In this document: positions 9,467 through 17,352 of the stretch, piece after piece
Numbering within the stretch: position 1 is the first letter of the stretch
Layout of the letters: each line of letters opens with the position of its first letter
Assembly (NCBI GenBank): GCA_022447605.1
Contig: JAKVBG010000001.1
Span: 214,072-278,071 of the forward strand
Direction: 5' to 3'
Length of the DNA stretch: 64,000 nucleotides
Source: Mariniblastus sp.
Lineage (GTDB): Bacteria > Planctomycetota > Planctomycetia > Pirellulales > Pirellulaceae
Translations under genes and position numbers: made by a program
The notes under the pieces: model-generated
What the model saw: the letters and a program-made list of their open reading frames with translations, nothing else
Database searches by the model: none
Told to the model about the DNA's origin: nothing

Positions 9467-10300
9467 ATGCCAGATTCCAAACCGTTTGATTCGGAACGCC
9501 TACTGAAGAGCGGGCGGATCAAGTCGGTCGAGTTCAGACAGACCACCCCTTCGACCAACGACTGGGCCAAACAGTTGATTGAGCAGCAGGCCGACCCGTC
9601 CGAGGGAACCGACCTGTCCGCCAGCTGCCCGAAACTGCTGCTGGCAGCGATTCAGACAGCCGGGCGCGGTCAACAACAGCGCTCCTGGTGGTCCGGGCGG
9701 GGAAGCTTGACCTTCTCACTGGTAGACGTCTTGCCCGACAGCATCTTGCCGTTGACCACAGGTTTGGCGACAGCCCTCTCCCTGGCCGAGACGCTCAACG
9801 AGTTGGCGCCCCAGCTGGAACCTCGCATCAAGTGGCCGAATGATCTCTACCTGAACCGTCGCAAGGTGGCAGGCATCCTGGTCGAATCGGTCCGCTGCCA
9901 TGACAGGGCATTCCAGGTCATTGGGGTCGGCGTCAACGTCAACAATGTTCTCACCGATCTGCCGGACGAGGTCCGAACCATGGCCACCAGCCTGGCCGAG
10001 TGCACGGGACAGTCCTACGACTTAACCCGTTTCCTGATCCGTTGGTCGAACCATTATTTTGCTGCGCAGCAACTCCGCCTGGCCAACCCAACCGAATTGG
10101 TCAGCCGCTGCCAGGCGCGTTCCCAGCTGGAACCGGGCCAGGCTGTAACGCTGGAACTTCCCGACGGTCGCCAAGTCGAAGGAACATTTGCCGGCCTGTC
10201 CGAGCGGGGAGGCCTTTTGCTCCAACAGGACGGACCGGCCGAAGAATTCCTGTCGGCCAGGCTGAAACCGCGCGCCGATCCGAACCCACCTGTAAGCTAA
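9467..10300 (+). CDS. birA: Biotin--[acetyl-CoA-carboxylase] ligase
   Basis: A 277-residue biotin protein ligase that attaches biotin to the carrier protein of acetyl-CoA carboxylase. Visible blocks are STNDWAK, the biotin-adenylate loop GRGQQQRSWWSGRGSL, and KWPNDLYLNRRKVAGILVE. The C-terminal SH3-like domain is present (VTLELPDGRQVEGTFAGL). There is no N-terminal winged-helix domain, so it is a monofunctional ligase and not the E. coli-type repressor. ATG 9467 gives a normal-length enzyme; the frame is open further upstream to 9338, overlapping the divergent SDR gene, which is unlikely. No strong ribosome site is visible. Confidence 0.9.
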   Translation: MPDSKPFDSERLLKSGRIKSVEFRQTTPSTNDWAKQLIEQQADPSEGTDLSASCPKLLLAAIQTAGRGQQQRSWWSGRGSLTFSLVDVLPDSILPLTTGLATALSLAETLNELAPQLEPRIKWPNDLYLNRRKVAGILVESVRCHDRAFQVIGVGVNVNNVLTDLPDEVRTMATSLAECTGQSYDLTRFLIRWSNHYFAAQQLRLANPTELVSRCQARSQLEPGQAVTLELPDGRQVEGTFAGLSERGGLLLQQDGPAEEFLSARLKPRADPNPPVS

Positions 10301-10597
10301 ACCACCCTGACCGAACCAAAAGCGATCTTCCTGACCGAATTTCTTCCGATCGCCGGCCGTTTGACAATGATTGGGCATCGCTACCCAGCCGTCTGAAACC
10401 GGGACCAGGCTTCCCGCCCGGCGGACAAGACCGTATTTTTCCTTTGGGCATCTGCTGAAATTACCCGTTCTTGACTGGTCAATTGTGATGGGAAGTGTCA
10501 AAATTCAAGGGACGCCCGAAGCCGGGTAGTCCGATTGCCAAATGACTTATCCCTTCCCACCGAGCTTGAGTTATCGTCTCGTTACAAGGAACCACAG

Positions 10598-10921
10598 ATG
10601 CCATTATTTGAAGTTGAAACGGATGCGCACATCATCATCACCTGGGCCAGCGATGAAGATACAGCAACCAGCGTTGCCAATTCATCGTACCCCAACGAAA
10701 ACATCGTGCGCCTCACCAAGCGGCCTCGTGACAGCTGGGTTATCTCCAAGGGAGTCCTGGGGATCGCGACCCAGTCGGACCCCTGTAACGTCGCCAGGGA
10801 TTGCCTCTCCAAGGCAGCTGGCGACAAGGTTCACGCCATTCGCCTGTACATGCACGAAACCGGAACCGATCTGGAAAAAGCGCGCAAAGTCATCGAATCC
10901 AATATGGTGATCGGCTGGTAA
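10598..10921 (+). CDS. Conserved small protein of unknown function
   Basis: A 107-residue soluble protein that I do not recognise. It has no signal peptide or membrane segment. It mixes acidic and basic stretches (TWASDEDTATSV, LTKRPRDSWVISKG) and ends in a helix (DLEKARKVIESNMVIGW). The start ATG 10598 is backed by an AAGGA ribosome site 7 bases upstream; a TTG-initiated frame from 10535 is open but less likely. A clean terminator follows. The 297 bases before it (10301-10597), after birA, show nothing else I can identify. Confidence 0.6.
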   Translation: MPLFEVETDAHIIITWASDEDTATSVANSSYPNENIVRLTKRPRDSWVISKGVLGIATQSDPCNVARDCLSKAAGDKVHAIRLYMHETGTDLEKARKVIESNMVIGW

Positions 10922-10964
10922 CCCCCGTTGGACATTCAGGACAAGCTGTCCTTTCGATCTGATC

Positions 10965-10990
10965 GGCCGTCAAAACGACGGCCTTTTTTA
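10965..10990 (+). terminator. Rho-independent terminator
   Basis: GGCCGTC (10965-10971) pairs with GACGGCC (10977-10983) over a 5-base loop, followed by six T's. It ends the small gene at 10598-10921. Confidence 0.8.
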
Positions 10991-11049
10991 TTGGCTGCGC
11001 CGCAACGGTGGCCTTGGGGTCAGTTCCTTGAAACGTTGATCTGCAGTCA

Positions 11050-12606
11050 TTAATCCGCCACGAGTTCCACTGCGAACAGGCTGGCCTGCTCCAGGTGAAT
11101 TCGCAACATGTATTGGCCACGCGGTAAATCTGCCAATGTCTTATCCCGCCAGGCAACCGTGTGCCGCAAACCATCACCCTCGATGGAAACGGCCTCGTCT
11201 CGCGAGAACCCGGCAACGCGATAGCCGTCGGCATCCAGCAGTTCCACCAGAATCTTCCCCTGGTTCGCATCGGCATTTAACTTGACCGAATGGACCTCTG
11301 CCAGGGATCGCGGTTTCATGGTGACCTGTCCAATATGGCGCCGTGGTGTGCGCAAGGTCGCCTGGTCACTGAGAGCGACCGGTCGAAGGCCAGCGAACCG
11401 ATCACGTGGAATCGAAAAAAAACCGACCCCGCTCTCCTGTTGAGTGTCATCTGCCCCGGTAGCACCCAGTGAATACGCACCGTAATAGAACCGAATCTCA
11501 TCCTCCAACACGACCGGCGTAGAATTGGTAAACAGGGAACCGCGTTCAAAATTCCGGCCACCTTCGCGCGAGAAAAAAAACTCATCTCGAAATGGCCGAT
11601 TCCAATCGAACCCATCGTGGCTAATCATTAACTCGATATCCATCACGCCGCCATTTTCAGCCCGGTTGAGGATCTGCGCCAGACAAAAATGATAGCCAGC
11701 ATATTCAAAGACGGGGGCCGTGTGGAATTCCACATGCGGTGCATCATGCTCATCGGGTGTCAGGATCAGTTCCGGCTTGGACCAGTGAAGAAAATCTTTA
11801 CTTTCACTTCGGCCGACGCCATGTTTCCAGAACATCTTTCCATCGGGACCGTCGATCCACATCTTCGCCACATCGACAAACATCTTTCGTTTCTTGTCGT
11901 AGTAAATGTCGTGGGCATCGGCAATCGAAAGAGGAACAGCCCACTCACGACCTGGTTCGTTACGGAGGGGCAGCGGATCTTCGTAGTTGCCATAGGCGGT
12001 CGGCATCAAGGGCATCGGGATGTCGGGGCGTTGCCAATGAATTCCATCGGGAGAAAAAGCGACAAACAGTCCGGGCATGCTCTTCTCTCCGCCCGTACTG
12101 AAATCAAAGTAAGCCATCTTGTATCGGCGTTGCGGGTCCGGATCCCGCGGGTCAAAGATAACGCCATTGCCGTACCGCAAGGAATGCCCGCCATTGCCGA
12201 CCATGACAATGTTCGTCCTTTCGGTCTCGCCGTAAGGGAACAGGTCCAGGCGGGGCTTGGACCATTGCACCCCATCCCGGGACGTCGCATAGCAGGTCAC
12301 ACACTGGGGCTGCGGCGATCCCGGGCCTCCGTACGCCTGATACCAGATCTGGTAACGTTGACCCACCGGATCGTAATGCACAGAAGTCCACGCAATCGCG
12401 ACCTCCCAGGGAAGGGTCTCGGCGATCACCGGATTGGCAGGACAACGCGTCGTCGGATGCAGAAAACGCTCGGTCCCTGAGCGGTACAACACATGTCGGT
12501 CATCGACCAATAACAAGGTTCGATCAGAATCCTGGCATCGCGCCGGCGCCGATCCGCAACATACCAACAGCAGGGTTAACGGGATGGCCAACTGCTTGCA
12601 GCGCAA
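11050..12606 (-). CDS. Secreted five-bladed beta-propeller, glycosidase-like (GH32/43-type)
   Basis: A 518-residue exported protein. A signal peptide (LAIPLTLLLVCCGSAPARCQ) is followed by repeated blade motifs of the form S-x-DG-x2-W-x-x-P: SRDGVQWSKP, SPDGIHWQRP, SKDFLHWSKP and SHDGFDWNRP. This repeat is typical of planctomycete proteins placed near glycoside hydrolase families 32, 43 and 62. The last 100 residues look like a beta-sandwich module. The catalytic acidic residues cannot be fixed by eye, so enzymatic activity is unproven. The frame opens at GTG 12657, but TTG 12606 has an AAGGAG ribosome site 6 bases upstream and puts the signal peptide at the N-terminus, so I prefer it. Confidence 0.68.
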   Translation of the reverse strand: MRCKQLAIPLTLLLVCCGSAPARCQDSDRTLLLVDDRHVLYRSGTERFLHPTTRCPANPVIAETLPWEVAIAWTSVHYDPVGQRYQIWYQAYGGPGSPQPQCVTCYATSRDGVQWSKPRLDLFPYGETERTNIVMVGNGGHSLRYGNGVIFDPRDPDPQRRYKMAYFDFSTGGEKSMPGLFVAFSPDGIHWQRPDIPMPLMPTAYGNYEDPLPLRNEPGREWAVPLSIADAHDIYYDKKRKMFVDVAKMWIDGPDGKMFWKHGVGRSESKDFLHWSKPELILTPDEHDAPHVEFHTAPVFEYAGYHFCLAQILNRAENGGVMDIELMISHDGFDWNRPFRDEFFFSREGGRNFERGSLFTNSTPVVLEDEIRFYYGAYSLGATGADDTQQESGVGFFSIPRDRFAGLRPVALSDQATLRTPRRHIGQVTMKPRSLAEVHSVKLNADANQGKILVELLDADGYRVAGFSRDEAVSIEGDGLRHTVAWRDKTLADLPRGQYMLRIHLEQASLFAVELVAD

Positions 12607-12732
12607 CTCACTCTCCTTGCCTTGACCGCATGAACTCACCCAGCCGTTTCGGTTCACTACGCTTCCACCGCACAGGCTACCAGGCTGATGAAAGATGTTT
12701 GTGAAATCGGCTTCGGTCCAAGCAACAGCGAG

Positions 12733-13266
12733 TTACTTGAAAATGGACGACGCGCCCCCGCCATCTCCACCCGTGACACCCGATTCCACGGCATTCGGAT
12801 CCTGTCCTGGGGCGTTCGGGTTCGTCGCAGCGGTCGAATTGCCGGCGCTGCCAGCCTGGCGGTAAACGAGCTGCAGGAACTTGTTGTCGGCCGTCGAAGC
12901 AAACCCGGTCGGAAAACTTCCATCCTTGCTGAAGGTAATGGTCAGGCCCTCATTATCCAACTTGTAGATCGCATTGACCTTGTTCCCTTTGTCCGCACCA
13001 TTGTCGATGGTGAAGACCAGCTGGGCCGGGGTGGCCAAGCTGTTGGCCCCCAACGTCCCACCCGAAGTGAGGCTGCCGGAAACGGCCGAGAAGCTGGTGC
13101 TGTTAATCGACAACTTCATCGACGCCAGGGCATTGGCAGGAACAGTCTGTCCATCCATCGTCCCCGAAGCGACCGACCATTCACCGTTGAGTGACTGTCC
13201 GGAAACAGGAAGGGTCAACAAAGCGCCAATCGCAATCGCCGCGGCGTATCGAATCGGATGAAACAT
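12733..13266 (-). CDS. Secreted TIGR03067-type protein
   Basis: A 177-residue exported protein. After a signal peptide (AAAIAIGALLTLPVSGQ) comes LNGEWSVASGTMDGQTVP, then a beta-rich stretch with VFTIDNGADKGNKVNAIYKLDNEGLTITFS and a closing LQLVYR. This layout fits the planctomycete TIGR03067 domain, whose function is unknown. The C-terminal 35 residues are a Gly/Asn/Pro-rich tail (NPNAPGQDP, GGDGGG). ATG 13266 has a GAGGAG ribosome site and directly starts the signal peptide; an earlier in-frame start at 13302 is less likely. It lies upstream of, and divergent from, the ABC operon. Confidence 0.7.
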   Translation of the reverse strand: MFHPIRYAAAIAIGALLTLPVSGQSLNGEWSVASGTMDGQTVPANALASMKLSINSTSFSAVSGSLTSGGTLGANSLATPAQLVFTIDNGADKGNKVNAIYKLDNEGLTITFSKDGSFPTGFASTADNKFLQLVYRQAGSAGNSTAATNPNAPGQDPNAVESGVTGGDGGGASSIFK

Positions 13267-13549
13267 CTGGTTCTCCTCTTGTGAGATATCCAATAAAAAC
13301 ATCGGGAATTAGGGGCCGACCTGGAAAACGAACTGGCTCGTTGAAAAAACCGGGACGCAGATCACCTCTCTATAGGATAAGATGGCCGTTTCCCACGGTC
13401 CAGTCAATAAACCGCGGGAGTTCCATTATTTGTAGACCGGGCCTGGATAAGGGCTCTTTACCAGACCTTCTCTCGAGGCCAGACTTGAACTTGGCTCACG
13501 TCCCGGCCGTTCGCCCCGTCCCCCATTTTGTCGATTCCAACGCAAACCT

Positions 13550-14485
13550 ATGCCTCCATTGATCGCGGTTCAGAACATCGTCAAGAATTACCGGCGCATG
13601 CGGGCGCTGAACGATGTCAGTTTCGAGATCCAACCAGGTATCACCGGGCTGCTCGGCCCCAACGGCGCTGGCAAATCAACGCTGATCAAAGTCCTGATGG
13701 GACTCGTACGGGTTTCCAGTGGCAGCGGTACGGTGCTGGGCAATCGATTGGGAAAACAGGGACGGCTGATTCGATCCAAGATTGGCTACATGCCAGAAGA
13801 CGATTGCTACATCCCTGGCCTCAAGGGAGTCGAGGCAGTCCAGTTCTCGGCCTGCCTGGCCGGCATTCCAGCGACCGAGGCGTTGCGCCGATCGCACGAA
13901 ATCCTGGATTTCTGTGGCATGAAGCAGGAACGTTACCGTGAGATCGAAACCTATTCGACCGGTATGCGACAGAAGATCAAGTTTGCCGCGGCGATCGTCC
14001 ACGATCCCGAGTTACTGATTTTCGACGAACCGACTGCCGCCCTGGACCCCGAGGAACGGGACAACCTGCTGAACCGGATCCAGATCCTGTGCAGGGATGC
14101 CGGAAAATCGGTACTGATTTCGACCCATATCCTGCCTGACGTCCAGACCATCTGTGACCACGCCCTGATCCTGGCCTCGGGGCAGGTTCGGTTGAACGAA
14201 AGCCTGGAAGTCCTTAACCGTCCGACCGCCCCCACGATTACGGTCAAGCTGGCCCGTCAAGAAACAGCCTTTACCGAAGACTTGCAGCGACTCGGACTGC
14301 AGGTGCAACAGGACCACGATTTCCGGCACCTGAAGGTCTCGGGGGATCGGGAAAACCTGTCCCAACTGGTATGGAAAACGGCGCAGCAGAACGGCGTCTC
14401 GATCCACGCGCTGAGCCCGGCCAAGAACTCGCTGGAAGAAATTTTCATGTCCGCTGTTGAGGAGGCCAACGTTGCCGATTCATAA
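13550..14485 (+). CDS. ABC-2 type exporter, ATP-binding protein 1
   Basis: A 311-residue ATPase subunit. Walker A is GPNGAGKST near residues 36-44, the signature is YSTGMRQ, Walker B is LLIFDEPTAALD and the switch His is in STHILPD. This CcmA/NatA-like pattern belongs to exporters with ABC-2 permeases. The last 90 residues form the usual accessory domain. It is the first gene of a tight four-gene run, and its 3' end overlaps the ribosome site and start of the permease that follows. The substrate is unknown; lipids, polysaccharide or drugs are all possible for this family. Confidence 0.9.
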   Translation: MPPLIAVQNIVKNYRRMRALNDVSFEIQPGITGLLGPNGAGKSTLIKVLMGLVRVSSGSGTVLGNRLGKQGRLIRSKIGYMPEDDCYIPGLKGVEAVQFSACLAGIPATEALRRSHEILDFCGMKQERYREIETYSTGMRQKIKFAAAIVHDPELLIFDEPTAALDPEERDNLLNRIQILCRDAGKSVLISTHILPDVQTICDHALILASGQVRLNESLEVLNRPTAPTITVKLARQETAFTEDLQRLGLQVQQDHDFRHLKVSGDRENLSQLVWKTAQQNGVSIHALSPAKNSLEEIFMSAVEEANVADS

Positions 14486-15560
14486 AGTGGGCTACCGAGG
14501 TTGGGAAGGCCAGAAGATTCCCGTTTCCCGTCGCTGGTGGATCATTTCCAGAACAGGCATCCGTGTCGTCCTGCGCTCGCGCTGGGTGCGGCGGTTGATG
14601 TTCATCTGTTTCTTCCCGGTTCTCTACTGGGGATTGGCCGTGTTCGTCCTGGAACAGTACATGGCTCAACCCGATTTGCAGGAGAACTTGAGTAAAACGA
14701 CAGAGCAGATGCGACAGATTCAGCAACTGGATCTCGGTAACCGACGCGATAATCGTCGTTTTCGAAGAAACCTGCCTCCTGAAGTCCGCAGACTGCAAAG
14801 ATACCAGGAGAATCTGGCGATGCTGCCCAAGAGCGATATCGTCATCGATGCACTGCAATCGCCGGGGGCCGATACACGTCATATCGTCTGGTCATGGCTG
14901 CTGATGACGTTTTTCCGCTACCCGCAATCGATCATGTTGCTGTTCCTGGTCGGCTTTATCGCGCCTGGACTGATATCAAGGGATGTTCGCTCACGCGCTT
15001 TCCTGTTGTATTTTTCTCGCCCGATTGGCAGGTTCGAATACATCCTCGGCAAGTTGGTCGTTCCGGCAATGTTCATCGCGTTCATCACCTGCCTGCCCGC
15101 CCTGGTGCTCTATGTATTTGGGGTCATGCTGTCGACCGAATGGTCCATTATCGGCATGACCTGGGACATCCCGTTTCGGATTTTGGCGGCTACATTGATC
15201 CTGATTTTACCGACGGCCTCGATCGCCTTGATGCTTTCGTCTCTCACCCAGGAATCGAGATTTGCCACGTTTGCCTGGTTCGCTTTGTGGATCATGGGGC
15301 ATGGGGCATGGTTGGCAATCGTCCTCAGCCAGGCGGTTTCCTTCCGGGAACCACCCTTCTCCGAACAGGTAATGAATTCTCCGCTGGTGGAAAACTGGTC
15401 GCTGATCTCGCTTTACAACAACCTGGGTGACGTCCAGAGTTGGGTATTCGGTTTTGATCAATTCTCGGATATCTGGCCCAGTTTCATGATTCTCAGTTTC
15501 CTGACCCTCGTCGCGCTGCTGGTGCTGTTTCGCCAGGTCTCGGCACCGACTCGCATTTAG
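14472..15560 (+). CDS. ABC-2 type permease 1 with long extracytoplasmic loop
   Basis: A 362-residue membrane protein. The first membrane helix (FICFFPVLYWGLAVFVL) is followed by about 75 polar residues with a Gln/Arg-rich helical character (TTEQMRQIQQLDLGNRR, RRFRRNLPPEVRRLQRYQ). Five more helices follow from about residue 150, including the LISRDVRSRAFLLYFSRPIGR loop typical of ABC-2 permeases. It overlaps the upstream ATPase by 14 bases. TTG 14472 was chosen because GGAGG sits 6 bases ahead. It pairs with an ATPase of the same run, most simply the one before it. Confidence 0.82.
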   Translation: MPIHKVGYRGWEGQKIPVSRRWWIISRTGIRVVLRSRWVRRLMFICFFPVLYWGLAVFVLEQYMAQPDLQENLSKTTEQMRQIQQLDLGNRRDNRRFRRNLPPEVRRLQRYQENLAMLPKSDIVIDALQSPGADTRHIVWSWLLMTFFRYPQSIMLLFLVGFIAPGLISRDVRSRAFLLYFSRPIGRFEYILGKLVVPAMFIAFITCLPALVLYVFGVMLSTEWSIIGMTWDIPFRILAATLILILPTASIALMLSSLTQESRFATFAWFALWIMGHGAWLAIVLSQAVSFREPPFSEQVMNSPLVENWSLISLYNNLGDVQSWVFGFDQFSDIWPSFMILSFLTLVALLVLFRQVSAPTRI

Positions 15561-15569
15561 GAAAAAGCC

Positions 15570-16538
15570 ATGATGATTGAACTCGACCAGGTAACGAAAC
15601 TGTACGGAACAGTGATTGGTGTCAACGATATCAACCTGGCGCTGGAACCAGGGACGTACGGCCTGTTGGGACCCAACGGCTCGGGTAAAACAACCCTCAT
15701 CAACCTGATCCTGGGACAACTTCGACCGACCCTCGGTTCGGTGCGCCTGTTTGGCAAGAATCCCTGGAGCCGGGATTCGCTATTGAAAAGGATTGGTCTC
15801 TGCCCGGCGACCGAGGTCTCCTATCCCCGCGTGACCGGTTACCAATGGGTCAAGTACCTGATTCGCAAACAGGGATTTTCGTCCCGGGTGGCGGATCAAC
15901 TCGCCCGGAAGTCACTGGCCCAGGTCCGCCTGGAAGATGCCATGCACCGACCGATGCAAAATTACTCGTTGGGCATGCGACAACGCGCCAAGCTGGCCCA
16001 GGCGATCGCCCACGAGCCGGACCTGTTAATCCTCGACGAGCCTTTCAACGGGCTGGACCCGGTCGGTCGCGCAGAGATGATCCAGTTCCTGCAGGATTGG
16101 GCAAGCCAGGGTCGCAGCCTGATCCTGGCCAGTCACATCCTGCATGAAGTCGAGGCGGTCCACCCTTCGTTCCTGCTGATATCGGGGGGACGCCTGCTCG
16201 CTTCGGGGTCACCGGACCAGGTCCGGTCGATCCTGGCTGACACGCCCAACACGATCCGGCTCCGCACCTCCCAGGCCCGACTGCTGGCCAGTCAACTGGT
16301 AGAGAACGCGGCCGTCGATGAAATTTCGATCGTGGCTGCCGAACGGGGTGAAGCGGGTGAGGTCCTGCAGGTCGCCACCCGTTCAGCCGCCCAGGTCTAC
16401 CAGGTTTTACCCGGTCTTTTGGCCAGCAACCAGATTGAGATCTACGAGATGCAATCGGCCGATGAGTCACTTAGCCACCTCTTTTCTACCTTGATGAAGA
16501 TACACCGAGGGGAATCCCAGGGAGGACCTTTGACATGA
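15570..16538 (+). CDS. ABC-2 type exporter, ATP-binding protein 2
   Basis: A 322-residue ATPase subunit related to the first in this operon. Walker A is GPNGSGKTT, the signature YSLGMRQR, Walker B LLILDEPFNGLD, and the switch region ASHILHE. It begins 9 bases after permease 1 and overlaps permease 2 by the ATGA junction at 16535-16538. This implies translational coupling and that ATPase 2 works with permease 2, or that the four proteins form one asymmetric exporter. The substrate is not evident. Confidence 0.9.
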   Translation: MMIELDQVTKLYGTVIGVNDINLALEPGTYGLLGPNGSGKTTLINLILGQLRPTLGSVRLFGKNPWSRDSLLKRIGLCPATEVSYPRVTGYQWVKYLIRKQGFSSRVADQLARKSLAQVRLEDAMHRPMQNYSLGMRQRAKLAQAIAHEPDLLILDEPFNGLDPVGRAEMIQFLQDWASQGRSLILASHILHEVEAVHPSFLLISGGRLLASGSPDQVRSILADTPNTIRLRTSQARLLASQLVENAAVDEISIVAAERGEAGEVLQVATRSAAQVYQVLPGLLASNQIEIYEMQSADESLSHLFSTLMKIHRGESQGGPLT

Positions 16539-17335
16539 GATGGCTGCACAGCATCCTGGCAACCTTCCAGTTCGAACTGGGCAATTTCCTGTCGCTGCAA
16601 CGGATAGCCGTGACGGCCATCCTCGCGCTGTTCCCGCCCGTGATGCTGGCGCTGATTTTTGTCGGTTTCCGGTTTACCAGTGAGACGTTTGAGTACCCGT
16701 TGATCGTGACCGTCCTGTTTGTCACGATCGTCTCCTTGCTCGGCATGCTGTTGTGGGCAACACCCAACATTTATTCCGAGCTGGAAGGCAAGAGCTGGAT
16801 CTTTGTGGCCAGTCGCCCGGGGGGCCGCATCTCGATCGTACTGGGCAAGTATTGTTCGGCAGTCCTGTTCGGGTTTTCGATCAGCCTGATCTCGATCACC
16901 GGCTGCCTGGTCGTCATTCAAACGATGTCCGGCTCCCTGAGGAATCCGATCTGGGTCTGGTTCAGCATGAACCTTCTCTATCTGATCGGCTGCATGAGTT
17001 ACGGCGCGATCTACTCGCTGATTGGAACGATGTTCTATCGCCGGGCGATGGTCGTCGCCGCCGCCTACACGATCTTATCCGGCATGGTCCTGGCCAACGT
17101 ACCGGCCGTCGTCAGCCGTCTGACATTGCGGTACCATCTGCAATTCATCGGCTACCGCTGGTTTGGAGAAGAGGCCGGAGTGACCCTGGCCGATCTGATG
17201 GCCCACTATTCATTGGCCGAAGCGCCGTCGACAGGTTGGCACCTGTTATGGCTCGCCGTGGCGATCGTGACCGCCTTGTTCCTCGCCGCCTGGGTCGTGA
17301 TCTCCTGCGAATACGTTAGCTCGGATGAAACGTAG
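16535..17335 (+). CDS. ABC-2 type permease 2
   Basis: A 266-residue membrane protein with about six predicted helices (AVTAILALFPPVMLALIFVGF, LIVTVLFVTIVSLLGMLLWA, VLFGFSISLISITGCLVVI, LLYLIGCMSYGAIYSLIG, VVAAAYTILSGMVLANV, LLWLAVAIVTALFLAAWVVI). The SELEGKSWIFVASRPGGR loop resembles that of permease 1 and of other ABC-2 permeases. It lacks the long first loop of permease 1. The ATG overlaps the stop of ATPase 2. The operon ends here, 17 bases before the convergent stop of comEC. Confidence 0.82.
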   Translation: MRWLHSILATFQFELGNFLSLQRIAVTAILALFPPVMLALIFVGFRFTSETFEYPLIVTVLFVTIVSLLGMLLWATPNIYSELEGKSWIFVASRPGGRISIVLGKYCSAVLFGFSISLISITGCLVVIQTMSGSLRNPIWVWFSMNLLYLIGCMSYGAIYSLIGTMFYRRAMVVAAAYTILSGMVLANVPAVVSRLTLRYHLQFIGYRWFGEEAGVTLADLMAHYSLAEAPSTGWHLLWLAVAIVTALFLAAWVVISCEYVSSDET

Positions 17336-17352
17336 ACCGTTTTGCCAACCGT

